This document shows positions 24,480 through 33,568 of a stretch of DNA of 60,595 bases, in pieces. Location of the stretch: positions 1 to 60,595 of the forward strand of contig DXFO01000011.1 of assembly GCA_019114415.1 (NCBI GenBank), given 5' to 3'. The position numbers were made by a program, and so were the translations under genes. Source of the stretch: Candidatus Gemmiger faecavium (GTDB taxonomy: Bacteria; Bacillota; Clostridia; Oscillospirales; Ruminococcaceae). A model generated the notes under the pieces. The model was not told where the DNA came from, did no database searches, and saw nothing but the letters and a program-made list of their open reading frames with translations. Each line of letters opens with the position of its first letter. The first letter of the stretch is position 1.

Positions 24480-27254
24480 TTGGCGCAGAATTTCAATGAC
24501 ACCATCCATCTGCCGTCCACACCGTTCCAGATGCGGGCGGGCCTGCCGAAGAAAGAGCCGGTCATGCTGGAGGACTGGGAGAAAAACCAGGTCTACGAAC
24601 AGATGATCAAGAACAACGAGGGCAAGCCGTCCTTCATCCTGCACGACGGCCCTCCGTATGCCAACGGCAGCATTCACATGGGCACCGCCCTGAATAAGAT
24701 CATCAAGGATATCATCATCCGCTACAAGAATATGTCCGGCTACTGCGCTCCGTATGTTCCCGGCTACGACACCCACGGCCTGCCCATCGAGCTGAAGGCC
24801 CTGGGTTCTCTGGGCGACAACAAGGCGGGCGTTTCCAAGCTGGAACTGCGCAAGATCTGCAAGGAATTCGCCACCGAGCATATCGATGTCATGAACTCCC
24901 AGTTCAAGCGCCTGGGCGTTCAGGGTGATTTTGACAACCCCTACCTCACCCTCAAGCCCGAGTTTGAAGCCCGCCAGGTGGAGATCTTCGGCGAGATGGC
25001 GAAGAAGGGCTACATCTACAAGGGCCTCAAGGCTGTCTACTGGTGCCCCGAGGACCGCACCGCCCTGGCCGAAGCAGAGATCGAGTATGCCGAGGACGGC
25101 TGCGATTCCATCTATGTCCGCTACAAACTGACCAAGGACCCCAAGGGCGTTCTGGCCAAGTACGGCATTGACCTGGACAAGGCATGGATCGTCATCTGGA
25201 CGACCACCACCTGGACTCTGCCCGGCAACGTGGCAACCTGCCTGAACCCCTCCATCGAGTACGCTTTCGTGGAGATCGACGGCCAGTATCACATCATGGC
25301 GGCCGACCTGGTCAAGGCCACCATGGAAGCCTGCCACATTGAAAACTACACCGTTCTGGAGCCCCGTGTTCTCGGTTCCGAACTGGAAATGCTGGAGTAC
25401 CAGCATCCCTTCCTGGACCGCACCGGCCTGGTCATCCTGGGCGACCACGTCACCCTGGAAGGCGGCACCGGCTGTGTCCACACCGCGCCCGGCCACGGCG
25501 TCGAGGACTTTGAGGTCTGCACCCAGCACTATCCCCAGCTGCCCGTGGTCGTTCCCGTGGACGACGCCGGCTGCCTGACCGCCGAGGCTGGCGAGAAGTT
25601 CGCCGGTCTCAAAGTCTGGGATGCCAATAAGGTCATTCTGGAGCACATCAAGGGCACCGGCCATCTGATGGGCGTGCAGCACATCGTCCACCAGTATCCC
25701 CATTGCTGGCGCTGCCACAATCCCATCATCTTCCGCGCCACCGAGCAGTGGTTCTGCTCCATCGACGCCTTCAAGGAGGATGTCTACAAGGCCATCGACA
25801 GCGTGCACTGGCAGCCCGTCTGGGGCCATGACCGTATGCAGGGCATGGTCCGCGACCGCAGCGACTGGTGCATCAGCCGTCAGCGTGTCTGGGGCGTTCC
25901 CATCCCGGTGTTCTACTGCAAGAAGTGCGGCAAGTACCATATCACCGACGCTTCCATCAAGGCTGTCAGCGACCTGTTCCGCAAGGAGGGCAGCGACGCC
26001 TGGTACAAGTATGATGCCAACGACATCATGCCCAAGACCGAAGTCTGCGAATGCGGCGCTTCCGACTGGGAGAAGGACCCCGACATCATGGACGTCTGGT
26101 TCGACTCCGGCTCCACCTGGAGCGCTGTCTGCCGCGAGCGTCCTGAGCTGCACTGGCCCGTCGACCTCTATATGGAGGGCGCCGACCAGTTCCGCGGCTG
26201 GTTCCAGTCCAGCCTGCTGACCAGCGTTGCCACCCAGGGCATTGCGCCGTACAAGGGCGTTCTGTGCCATGGCTGGGTCGTGGACGAGCAGGGCAAGCAG
26301 ATGCACAAATCCGCCGGCAACGGCGTTGAGCCTTCCGAGCTGATCCGTGACTACGGCGCCGACATCGTTCGTCTGTGGGTCGCTTCCAGCGACTACACCG
26401 TAGACGTGCGTGCCGGCAAGGAGATCTTCCGTCAGCTGTCCGAGGCCTACCGCAAGATGCGCAACACCGCCCGCTTCATGCTGGGCAACCTCAACGGCTT
26501 CGACCCCGCCAAGGATATGGTGGAGGAGGACCAGCTGTTTGAGATCGACCGCTGGGCGCTGCAGGCCACCCGTGCGCTGACCGCCACCGTGCGTGACAGC
26601 TACGAGACCTACGATTTCTCCCGCGCTTACCACGCCATCTACAATTTCTGCGTCCTGGATATGTCCAACTTCTATATGGACGTCATCAAGGATCGCCTGT
26701 ACTGCGCCGACGATCATGCCCGCCGCTGCGCACAGACGGCTCTCTACCGCATTCTGGTGGACTTCACCCGTCTGCTGGCTCCCATCCTCTGCTTCACCAG
26801 CCAGGAGATCTGGAGCTATATCCCCAAACTGCCCGGCATGAAGGACTACGTCGTCTTCGAGCAGATGCCCGAGGCCGGTGCGGCTCCCGACGAGGCGTTC
26901 ACCGCCAAGTGGGACAAGATCATGGCCGTGCGTGACGACGTCAAGAAGGTGCTGGAGCAGTCCCGTGCCGACAAGGTGATCGGTTCCTCTCTGGAAGCCT
27001 GCGTCACCCTGTACTGCAGCGATGCCATGTATGACTTCCTCAACGCCATCCCCATGGATGAGCTGGCCGACCTGCTCATCGTCTCCCAGGTCAACCTGGT
27101 CAAGGGCGAAGGCGGCGTCAAGGGCGTCTGCGAAGGCCTGGGCACTGCGGCTGAGCATGCTCACGGCGCCAAGTGCCTGCGCTGCTGGAAGTACGACGAC
27201 GCGGTCAACGAGGAAGGCCTCTGCCCGCGCTGTGCCAAAGTTCTGGCAAAATAA
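24480..27254 (+). CDS. ileS: Isoleucyl-tRNA synthetase
   Basis: Charges tRNA-Ile, with an editing domain that clears valine. The HIGH-type motif is GSIHMGTA at about residues 63-70. The CP1 editing domain contains WTTTTWTLPGN and HTAPGHGVEDF. The second class I signature reads GKQMHKSAGN (residues 605-614), a variant of KMSKS. A C-terminal zinc ribbon is visible (CLRCWKYDDAVNEEGLCPRC). 924 aa is typical of bacterial-type IleS. The start is TTG with AGGAGAGTAGGA upstream. Its position after divIVA is conserved in Firmicutes. Confidence 0.97.
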   Translation: MAQNFNDTIHLPSTPFQMRAGLPKKEPVMLEDWEKNQVYEQMIKNNEGKPSFILHDGPPYANGSIHMGTALNKIIKDIIIRYKNMSGYCAPYVPGYDTHGLPIELKALGSLGDNKAGVSKLELRKICKEFATEHIDVMNSQFKRLGVQGDFDNPYLTLKPEFEARQVEIFGEMAKKGYIYKGLKAVYWCPEDRTALAEAEIEYAEDGCDSIYVRYKLTKDPKGVLAKYGIDLDKAWIVIWTTTTWTLPGNVATCLNPSIEYAFVEIDGQYHIMAADLVKATMEACHIENYTVLEPRVLGSELEMLEYQHPFLDRTGLVILGDHVTLEGGTGCVHTAPGHGVEDFEVCTQHYPQLPVVVPVDDAGCLTAEAGEKFAGLKVWDANKVILEHIKGTGHLMGVQHIVHQYPHCWRCHNPIIFRATEQWFCSIDAFKEDVYKAIDSVHWQPVWGHDRMQGMVRDRSDWCISRQRVWGVPIPVFYCKKCGKYHITDASIKAVSDLFRKEGSDAWYKYDANDIMPKTEVCECGASDWEKDPDIMDVWFDSGSTWSAVCRERPELHWPVDLYMEGADQFRGWFQSSLLTSVATQGIAPYKGVLCHGWVVDEQGKQMHKSAGNGVEPSELIRDYGADIVRLWVASSDYTVDVRAGKEIFRQLSEAYRKMRNTARFMLGNLNGFDPAKDMVEEDQLFEIDRWALQATRALTATVRDSYETYDFSRAYHAIYNFCVLDMSNFYMDVIKDRLYCADDHARRCAQTALYRILVDFTRLLAPILCFTSQEIWSYIPKLPGMKDYVVFEQMPEAGAAPDEAFTAKWDKIMAVRDDVKKVLEQSRADKVIGSSLEACVTLYCSDAMYDFLNAIPMDELADLLIVSQVNLVKGEGGVKGVCEGLGTAAEHAHGAKCLRCWKYDDAVNEEGLCPRCAKVLAK

Positions 27255-27502
27255 AATCCAATAACGACGAGCTGCCGGTTTTTCTGCTTTGGCGGGGCGA
27301 TGTCGGGGACGTTTTGGACCGGGCTGAAAAGTCCCGCCCAAAGCGCGGAGTGCAAGGTTTGCAAAAGCGGGTGCCGCATCTGCCGGTGCCTGACTGCTGC
27401 GGCCTTGGACTGCTCCTTTGAACGTTGCTTCGTGCCTTTGCGGGAGGGCCGGCGCTCGGCTGATTTTGGCCCGCTTAGCGGGCGGACCACAGGGAGGACC
27501 GC
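27255..27502 (+). other. ileS-lspA intergenic region
   Basis: 248 bases. A long imperfect hairpin starts with GCTTTGGCGGG (27286-27296) pairing with CCCGCCCAAAGC (27333-27344, one bulged C), and a short CCCGC/GCGGG hairpin lies shortly before lspA. A cysteine-rich open frame crosses the region but continues into lspA out of frame and looks accidental. No T-run terminator was seen. Confidence 0.35.
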
Positions 27503-28006
27503 ATGGTTTTCGGTTTCATATCCATTGCGGCGGCCGCGGTGCTGGTCGTCACTGACCAGCTGCTCAAGGCATGGGCCACCGCGGAACTGCTGCCCGTCGG
27601 TTCCATGACGCTGATCCCGCATGTCGTTGAACTGCGCTACTCTCTCAATGAAGGGATGGCGTTCTCGCTGCTGTGGGGCAAGCAGGGCTTTCTCATTGCC
27701 GTCACCTCGGTGGCGCTCCTGGTCCTGCTGGGCTACCTGCTGCTGCGTAAAATGCCGGTGCTGGAGCGCATCGCCTGGACCATGGTGCTGGGCGGCGGCG
27801 TCGGCAACCTGATCGACCGCATCGTCAGCGGCCAGGTTGTCGACTATATCAATTTTCTGTTCATGGATTTTGCCATCTTCAACTTTGCCGACATCTGCGT
27901 GACGGTAGGTGTTGCCCTGCTGTTTGTCTACGTTCTGTGGGCCGAGCTGAAGGAACGCAAAAAGAAATCCTCCGGGGAGGAGCCCGCCGCCGATGCAGAC
28001 GCTTGA
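27503..28006 (+). CDS. lspA: Lipoprotein signal peptidase (signal peptidase II)
   Basis: Integral membrane aspartyl protease that cleaves the signal peptide of prolipoproteins after lipid attachment. Four hydrophobic segments are visible in 167 aa. The catalytic aspartates are in GNLIDR (D105) and FNFAD (D130), with the conserved VVDYINF between them and TDQLLKAW near the N terminus. A charged tail ends the protein. GGGAGG precedes the ATG. A likely client in this window is the ABC-transporter lipoprotein at 31428. Confidence 0.96.
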   Translation: MVFGFISIAAAAVLVVTDQLLKAWATAELLPVGSMTLIPHVVELRYSLNEGMAFSLLWGKQGFLIAVTSVALLVLLGYLLLRKMPVLERIAWTMVLGGGVGNLIDRIVSGQVVDYINFLFMDFAIFNFADICVTVGVALLFVYVLWAELKERKKKSSGEEPAADADA

Positions 28007-28919
28007 ATTCACCGCCGCTCCGGAAGCGGAAGGCCAGCGCCTTGACCGCTTTCTGACGGAACAGTGCGAAGGCATCACCCGCAGCGCCCTGCAAAACCTC
28101 ATCGAGGAAGGCGCTGCCCTGTGCAACGGCAGCCCGGCGCCCAAACGGTACAAGGTCCGGGCAGGGGACAGGGTGTCCATCACCATCACCGACCCGCGCC
28201 CTCTGGATGCCCAACCCCAGGATATCCCGCTGGACATTGTCTATGAGGATGACAGCCTGATCGTGGTGAACAAGCCCAAGGGCATGGTGGTGCATCCCGC
28301 CCCCGGCAACCCCGACGGAACATTGGTCAATGCATTGCTTTACCACTGTGCGGGGCAGCTTTCCGGCATCGGCGGAGCCATCCGCCCGGGTATCGTCCAC
28401 CGCATCGACAAGGACACCAGCGGCCTGCTGGTCATTGCCAAGGACGACGCCGCCCATCAGGCGCTGAGCGAACAGATGAGCGTCCATTCCATCCACCGGG
28501 TCTATCATGCCGTGGTTTACGGCAACCTCAAGGAGGATGCCGGCTTTGTGGAGGCCCACATCGGCCGGGACCCCCGGGACCGCAAAAAGATGGCGGTCAC
28601 CGACAACCACAGCCGGTACGCCTACACCGGCTGGCAGGTGCTGGAACGCTTCGGGAACTTTACTTATATTGCCTGCCGCCTCAAGACGGGGCGTACCCAT
28701 CAGATCCGCGTCCATATGGCCTCCATCGGCCACCCGCTGGCGGGGGATGCGGTCTACGGACCCAAAAATGTCATCCGTGCCCTGAACGGTCAATGCCTGC
28801 ACGCCAAGGAACTGGGCTTTGTCCATCCGGTCACGGGGGAATACATGCAGTTTGATTCGCCCCTGCCGGCGTATTTCAACGATTATCTGACGAAACTGAG
28901 AAAGGAATGCCGTCAATGA
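27993..28919 (+). CDS. RluD-family 23S rRNA pseudouridine synthase
   Basis: Isomerises uridine to pseudouridine in structured RNA. An N-terminal S4 domain (about residues 10-75, LDRFLTEQCEGITRSALQNLIEEGA) precedes the catalytic domain, whose signature HRIDKDTSGLLV at about residues 136-147 holds the catalytic Asp. RTHQIRVHMASIGHPLAGDAVYG is the other family block. 308 aa is usual. It overlaps lspA by 14 bases, the common lspA-rluD pairing in Firmicutes. The exact rRNA target is not determinable from sequence alone. Confidence 0.94.
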   Translation: MQTLEFTAAPEAEGQRLDRFLTEQCEGITRSALQNLIEEGAALCNGSPAPKRYKVRAGDRVSITITDPRPLDAQPQDIPLDIVYEDDSLIVVNKPKGMVVHPAPGNPDGTLVNALLYHCAGQLSGIGGAIRPGIVHRIDKDTSGLLVIAKDDAAHQALSEQMSVHSIHRVYHAVVYGNLKEDAGFVEAHIGRDPRDRKKMAVTDNHSRYAYTGWQVLERFGNFTYIACRLKTGRTHQIRVHMASIGHPLAGDAVYGPKNVIRALNGQCLHAKELGFVHPVTGEYMQFDSPLPAYFNDYLTKLRKECRQ

Positions 28920-29743
28920 AGGAGAGTCTGCACGACTATCTTGTCTTTTGCGATATGGACAATACGCTGCTGACCGCCAAGGAGGGCATCCCTTCCTGCA
29001 ACCGCACGGTCATCAAGCTGTTCACCCAGCTGGGGGGACGCTTTACCGTAGCCACCGGCCGCCCGCCGGAATCCATCCGTGCCGCGTTGGGAGACCTGGA
29101 GCTTTCGCTGCCGGCCATTTCCTGCAACGGTTCGCTGCTGTATGATTTCTCCACCAACACGGTGCTTCGCCGGGCTACGCTGGACCGCAACCAGGCCACC
29201 CTGGCCATTGCGGATATCCTGCGCCAGTTCCCGCGCATCGGCGTGGAGGTCATGGCCCACGCGGGGGAGTTGTATGTCATTCACGCCAATGAATACACCC
29301 ATGCCCACCAGGTGGACGAAAAGATCTCCGGGGTCTGCTGCCCGCTGGAAAGCGTTCCCGACGGCTGGGTCAAGGTGGTCTTTGCCGGCCCGCCGGAGAT
29401 GATCCGCAAGCTGTCCCAGTACGCCAAGACCAAATACTATGGCCGGGAAAACTACTTCCTTGCCACCAACAGCATTTACTTTGAGATCATGCCCGGCGGC
29501 GTGGGCAAGGCTTCCGGTCTGCGGGACCTGTGTACCCTGCTGGGTGAGCCGCTACAAAAGACCATCGTCATCGGCGACTACTACAATGATCTGGAGATCA
29601 TGAAAGTGGCAGGGCATTCGGTGGCTGTGGCCAACGCTCCCGGCGAGGTCAAGGCCAACGCCGACGAAGTCACCACCTGCACCTGTTCCGAAGGCGCGGT
29701 GGGAGAATATCTCTACCGCCTCATCAACACCGTCACGGGCTGA
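28916..29743 (+). CDS. Cof-type HAD-superfamily phosphatase
   Basis: A 275-aa haloacid-dehalogenase hydrolase of the Cof/YidA type, which act on sugar phosphates and related metabolites. Motif I is FCDMDNTLLT near the N terminus, motif II is VATGRPPESIR, and motifs III/IV are GKASGLRDL and VIGDYYNDLEIMKVAGHSVAVANA. The C2-type cap lies between. The ATG at 28916 overlaps the rluD stop as ATGA and has AAAGGA 9 bases upstream; the in-frame ATG at 28907 would have no spacing from that site. Substrate unknown. Confidence 0.9.
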   Translation: MKESLHDYLVFCDMDNTLLTAKEGIPSCNRTVIKLFTQLGGRFTVATGRPPESIRAALGDLELSLPAISCNGSLLYDFSTNTVLRRATLDRNQATLAIADILRQFPRIGVEVMAHAGELYVIHANEYTHAHQVDEKISGVCCPLESVPDGWVKVVFAGPPEMIRKLSQYAKTKYYGRENYFLATNSIYFEIMPGGVGKASGLRDLCTLLGEPLQKTIVIGDYYNDLEIMKVAGHSVAVANAPGEVKANADEVTTCTCSEGAVGEYLYRLINTVTG

Positions 29744-29764
29744 GTCCCCGCGGAGGGTACCATC

Positions 29765-30238
29765 ATGAAAGTCAGTCAACTGCTCAGCCGGGAGAGCGTG
29801 CTGGTCCGCGCCGATGTTCCCGACGCCTCCAATGCCCTGGGCATTCTGGTGGAATTGCAGGAAGCCAGCGGCATTATCACCAACGGCACCGCCTACTATA
29901 ATGCGGTATGCGACCGGGAGACCGCCGGCGGTTCCACCGCTATCGGGGAAGGCATCGCCCTGCCCCATGCCTGCAATGCGGGTGTGGCGGCGCCGGGCGT
30001 GGCTGCCCTTGCCCTGAACGAGGGCATCGACTGGGGCGCGCCGGACGGCAAGCCGGTGGATCTGATCTTTATGCTGGCCATGCCGCCCCAGGCCCAGAGC
30101 GACCATCTGTTGCTGCTGGCCCGGCTGGTCAATCTTCTGTCCGACAACAACCTGACCCAGGCTTTGCGCCAGGCATTGACGCGGGAGCGGTTCATTGAAC
30201 TGCTGGCCCGCGCCGAGGCAGAGCGCTTTGCCGAGTGA
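29765..30238 (+). CDS. Stand-alone PTS EIIA domain (fructose/PtsN type)
   Basis: A 157-aa protein made of one EIIA-2 domain. The phospho-accepting histidine is H68 in STAIGEGIALPHACN. The surrounding fold elements (ILVELQEASGIITNGTAYYNAVCDRE; PVDLIFMLAMPPQAQSDHLLLLARLVNLLSD) fit the fructose/mannitol IIA family. No IIB or IIC genes are adjacent, so it is either part of a split transporter or a regulatory IIA. It follows the Cof phosphatase by 21 bases and ends at a strong terminator. Confidence 0.9.
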   Translation: MKVSQLLSRESVLVRADVPDASNALGILVELQEASGIITNGTAYYNAVCDRETAGGSTAIGEGIALPHACNAGVAAPGVAALALNEGIDWGAPDGKPVDLIFMLAMPPQAQSDHLLLLARLVNLLSDNNLTQALRQALTRERFIELLARAEAERFAE

Positions 30239-30257
30239 CCCGCAAAAACACTGCATC

Positions 30258-30301
30258 CGGGAGCCGAGCGCCGCAGACTGCGCCCTCGGCTCCCGTTTTT
30301 T
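30258..30301 (+). terminator. Intrinsic terminator after the PTS IIA gene
   Basis: Perfect 11-bp stem CGGGAGCCGAG/CTCGGCTCCCG (30258-30268/30285-30295) followed by six T. Confidence 0.9.
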
Positions 30302-30412
30302 ATGTTCCGCTGCCGGACCGGGGCGGCCAAAGAACTGTGTTTTTCCGCCTTCCAGCCATAGAGCAAAACCCAGTATCCTATCATTAAAAACAGTACCAAA
30401 AGGGGAGCCATC

Positions 30413-31180
30413 ATGAACGAATCCTGGTTTGCCGTCACTCCCATCGACGGGGAGACCTTTGCCATCAGCGAACCCCTCCACTGGGAGGAACCCCACAGCT
30501 ATCTCCTGTGCGGAGAAAGCCGCGCCCTGCTCATTGATACCGGACTGGGGGTGGCGGATATGGGGGCAGTGGTGCGCAGCCTGACCTCGCTGCCGGAACT
30601 GGCCGCCGTGACCCACGCCCATTGGGATCATATCGGCGGCCTTGGCTGCTTTGAGCATACCGCTGTCCATCACGCGGAGGCCTCCTGGCTGTCCGGGCAC
30701 TTCCCGCTGCCGCCGCAGGCAGTGCGGGCGAACCTTACCGCCCGGCCCTGTACCTTTCCCCACGGCTTTTGCCCGGACGATTACCGTGTTTATGAGGGCG
30801 GCGTCGACCACCTGCTGAAAGACGGCGATGTGATCGACCTGGGCAACCGGCAGGTGAGGGTCATCCATACGCCGGGACATTCTCCCGGGCATTGCTGCTT
30901 CTATGAGGAAGCACGCGGCCTGCTGTTTGCGGGGGACCTGCTCTATGCCGGGTGTCTGGATGCCTTTTACCCTACCACCGATCCCGCGGCGTTTGCCCGC
31001 TCGGTCCGGAAGGTGAGGCAGCTTCCGGTACAGCGCATCCTGCCCGGGCATCACCGGCTGGAACTGCCGCCCGACTTTGCCGCCCGGGTGGACGATGCCT
31101 GGCAAGGCCTGGCCGACAGGGACCTTTTGCGGCAGGGGAGCGGCATATTTGATTTTGACGGCTTCCAAATCCATATCTGA
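30413..31180 (+). CDS. Metallo-beta-lactamase-fold hydrolase
   Basis: A 255-aa cytoplasmic hydrolase (no signal peptide). The metal motif is THAHWDHIGG, with further ligands in HTPGHSPGHCCFY, FAGDLLYAG and LPGHH, which together make the standard two-metal site. The family spans glyoxalase II-like thioesterases, lactonases and other esterases, and nothing in the sequence fixes the substrate. GGGGAG precedes the ATG. It is a single gene between two hairpin terminators. Confidence 0.88.
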   Translation: MNESWFAVTPIDGETFAISEPLHWEEPHSYLLCGESRALLIDTGLGVADMGAVVRSLTSLPELAAVTHAHWDHIGGLGCFEHTAVHHAEASWLSGHFPLPPQAVRANLTARPCTFPHGFCPDDYRVYEGGVDHLLKDGDVIDLGNRQVRVIHTPGHSPGHCCFYEEARGLLFAGDLLYAGCLDAFYPTTDPAAFARSVRKVRQLPVQRILPGHHRLELPPDFAARVDDAWQGLADRDLLRQGSGIFDFDGFQIHI

Positions 31181-31216
31181 ACCTGTTCTGTTGTCAAGCG
31201 GACCGCTGCCCAATCG

Positions 31217-31237
31217 GGAAAAGCGGCCCGCTTTTCC
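31217..31237 (+). terminator. Weak terminator-like hairpin after the metallo-hydrolase gene
   Basis: Perfect 9-bp stem GGAAAAGCG/CGCTTTTCC with loop GCC; the T-run lies inside the right arm rather than after it. Confidence 0.45.
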
Positions 31238-31310
31238 TGTGAATGGGGATGAAATGGTGAAACTGCCGAAAAACAATGCAGTATAAACAAGGAAACTGTA
31301 TGATTAACCA

Positions 31311-31339
31311 TTGAAATAGCAAAATGTCTATGCTATACT
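31311..31339 (+). promoter_or_regulatory. Promoter of the ABC importer operon
   Basis: -35 TTGAAA (31311-31316), 17-base spacer, extended -10 TG-C-TATACT (core 31334-31339). It is a strong match in an AT-rich gap, about 90 bases before the lipoprotein gene. The short leader carries no recognisable T-box or riboswitch. Confidence 0.82.
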
Positions 31340-31427
31340 TTAATACATTAAATCGCCAAAGGGGAAGAGGACACCGCCCACACAACAGGCGGCGCCCCGG
31401 CGATAAACGAATGGGGAGAGATACAGT

Positions 31428-32462
31428 ATGAAAAAAGCACTTTCTATCCTGACCGCAGCCTGTATGGCACTCAGCCTGGCCGCGTGCAGCGGCGGCACCG
31501 ATTCCACCTCTCAGGCGGCGGACACTTCTTCGGAAGCATCGGCGTCCACCTCTACGGCGGAGGGCTCCGCGTCCGGTACTTATACCATCGGCATCTGCCA
31601 GCAGCAGCCCCACGAGGCGCTGGACTCCGCCACCCAGGGCTTCAAGGATGCTCTGGTGGAGGCTTTCGGTGAGGATGGCGTCACTTTCGACGAACAGAAC
31701 GCCCAGGGCGATGCCAACACCTGCTCCACCATCATCAACGGCTTTGTTTCCAGCAGCTATGATCTGATCATGGCCAACGGCACCAACGCATTGCAGGCGG
31801 CGGCCGCAGGCACTTCCGAGATTCCCATCCTGGGCACCTCCGTCACCGAGTACGGCGTGGCGCTGGGCATCGACGGCTTTGACGGCACGGTAGGCGGCAA
31901 TGTTTCCGGCACCAGTGACCTGGCTCCGCTGGACCAGCAGGCGACCATGCTCAGCGACCTCTTCCCGGTGGAAGAGTACCCCAATGTGGGCATGCTGTAC
32001 TGCAGCGCCGAGCCCAACAGTGAGTACCAGGTGGAGCAGGTCACCAAATACCTGACCGAACTGGGCTACACCTGCACCGATTACTCCTTCAGCGATTCCA
32101 ACGACCTGGCGACCATCGCCACCAGCGCCGCCAATGAGTGCGACGTCATCTACGTTCCCACCGATAACACGGCGGCCTCCAACACCGAGATCATCAATAA
32201 CATCTGTCTGCCCGCCGGTGTTCCCATCATTGCGGGCGAGGAGGGCATCTGCGGCGGCTGCGGCGTTGCCACCCTGTCCATCAGCTACTATGATCTGGGC
32301 TACGCCACCGGCGAGATGGCGGCCAAGATCCTGAAGGGTGAGGCGGACATCTCCACCATGCCCATCGAGTACGCGCCCAACTTCACCAAGAAGTACAACC
32401 CCACCAACTGTGAGGAACTGGGCGTCACCGTTCCCGATGACTACGTCGCCATCGAGGGCTAA
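31428..32462 (+). CDS. ABC transporter substrate-binding lipoprotein (TrpX/PF04392-like)
   Basis: A 344-aa secreted lipoprotein with signal peptide MKKALSILTAACMALS and lipobox LAAC, which places the lipidated Cys at about residue 21. A Ser/Thr/Ala-rich linker follows, then a two-lobed binding domain: YTIGICQQQPHEALDSATQGFKDAL, GTSVTEYGVALG and VPIIAGEEGICGGCGVATLSISYYDLGYATGEMAAKILKGE. The last block is typical of the tryptophan/tyrosine-type binding proteins. The permease and ATPase genes follow. The family often imports aromatic amino acids; the actual ligand is inference. Confidence 0.88.
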   Translation: MKKALSILTAACMALSLAACSGGTDSTSQAADTSSEASASTSTAEGSASGTYTIGICQQQPHEALDSATQGFKDALVEAFGEDGVTFDEQNAQGDANTCSTIINGFVSSSYDLIMANGTNALQAAAAGTSEIPILGTSVTEYGVALGIDGFDGTVGGNVSGTSDLAPLDQQATMLSDLFPVEEYPNVGMLYCSAEPNSEYQVEQVTKYLTELGYTCTDYSFSDSNDLATIATSAANECDVIYVPTDNTAASNTEIINNICLPAGVPIIAGEEGICGGCGVATLSISYYDLGYATGEMAAKILKGEADISTMPIEYAPNFTKKYNPTNCEELGVTVPDDYVAIEG

Positions 32463-32498
32463 ATATCGTCAGACAGCCGCGTGAATTCCGGTAAACGG

Positions 32499-32534
32499 AA
32501 GGCGGGGAAAAGGGAGTTCCCTTTTTCCCGCCTT
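32499..32534 (+). other. Stable hairpin between binding-protein and permease genes
   Basis: 17-bp stem with one G-T pair (32499-32515/32518-32534) and a minimal loop. Long stems here commonly protect or partially terminate the message so that the binding protein is made in excess over the permease; this role is inferred. Confidence 0.6.
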
Positions 32535-32638
32535 AATGTGGCTTTGTGTGATTTGGGGAACATTGCACCCCGCAACAAAAGTGCGGCGGAACCCTGGCAC
32601 CGGTCCGGAGCCGCAGCACAGAGGAGGACTGTGAAATC

Positions 32639-33568
32639 TTGGATATCATGAGTTTGGTGAACGCCCTGCCCGGTGCAGCGGCGCAAGGCCTGATCTGGGC
32701 CATTATGGCCATCGGTGTGTACATTACCTACCGCGTGCTGGATATTGCCGACCTGACCGTCGACGGCACGCTGTGCACCGGCGGCGCTGTCTGCATCATG
32801 TGCATGCTCAACGGCTGCAACGTCTGGGTCGCCATTCTGGCGGCTACCTGTGCGGGACTGCTGGCAGGCCTTGTCACCGGCATTTTCCATACCTTCATGG
32901 GAATCCAGGCCATCCTGGCCGGTATCCTGACCCAGCTGGCGCTGTGGTCGGTCAACCTTAAGATCATGGGCAAGTCCAACCAGGCCATCAATGTGGACAA
33001 GTATGACCTGCTTGTCTCGCTGCGCTTCATCAAGGACGTGCCCTTCTACCGCAACACCATCCTGGTGGTTGCCGTTGTCATTGCGGTGGTCATCGGCATT
33101 TTGTACTGGTTCTTCGGCACCGAGCTGGGCTGCGGCATCCGTGCCACCGGCTGCAACTCCAACATGGCCCGCGCTCAGGGCATCAATACCAACTTCAACA
33201 AGGTCATTGGTCTGATGATCTCCAACGGTCTGGTGGCTCTGTCCGGCGCACTGCTGGCCCAGTATCAGGGCTTTGCCGACATCAACATGGGTCGCGGCGC
33301 CATCGTCATCGGTCTGGCTGCCGTCATCATCGGCGAGGCTATTTTCAGCAAGATCTTCCGCAACTTTGCCCTCAAATTGCTGTCCGTTGCCTTCGGCAGC
33401 ATCATTTATTACCTGGTGCTGCAGGTGGTCATCTGGTTCAAGGTGGATACCGACATGCTCAAGATGTTCAGCGCCGTAGTCGTGGCCATCTTCCTGGCGA
33501 TCCCGTACTGGAAGCGCCTCTACTTCACCAAGCCCACCGTCCGCAAAGGAGGCAACCCCAATGCTTGA
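32639..33568 (+). CDS. ABC transporter permease (branched-chain/TrpY-like)
   Basis: A 309-aa polytopic membrane protein with about eight to nine hydrophobic segments, of the BPD_transp_2 type that pairs with PF04392 binding proteins. Conserved parts include YITYRVLDIADLTVDGTLCTGG near the N terminus and GCGIRATGCNSNMARAQGINTNFNKVIGLMISNGLVALSGALLAQYQGFADINMGRG in the middle, the latter likely contacting the ATPase. TTG at 32639 is the best start, with GAGGAGG upstream. It overlaps the ATPase gene by 8 bases. Confidence 0.9.
   Translation: MDIMSLVNALPGAAAQGLIWAIMAIGVYITYRVLDIADLTVDGTLCTGGAVCIMCMLNGCNVWVAILAATCAGLLAGLVTGIFHTFMGIQAILAGILTQLALWSVNLKIMGKSNQAINVDKYDLLVSLRFIKDVPFYRNTILVVAVVIAVVIGILYWFFGTELGCGIRATGCNSNMARAQGINTNFNKVIGLMISNGLVALSGALLAQYQGFADINMGRGAIVIGLAAVIIGEAIFSKIFRNFALKLLSVAFGSIIYYLVLQVVIWFKVDTDMLKMFSAVVVAIFLAIPYWKRLYFTKPTVRKGGNPNA

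Noticed and set aside
27300-27608. Cysteine-rich plus-strand frame between ileS and lspA.
   Set aside because: It continues into lspA in another frame, lacks a ribosome site and its cysteine spacing fits no known motif.
31340-31427. Possible T-box or tryptophan-responsive leader before the TrpX-like binding protein.
   Set aside because: The leader is under 90 bases and contains no T-box sequence, no specifier stem and no terminator.
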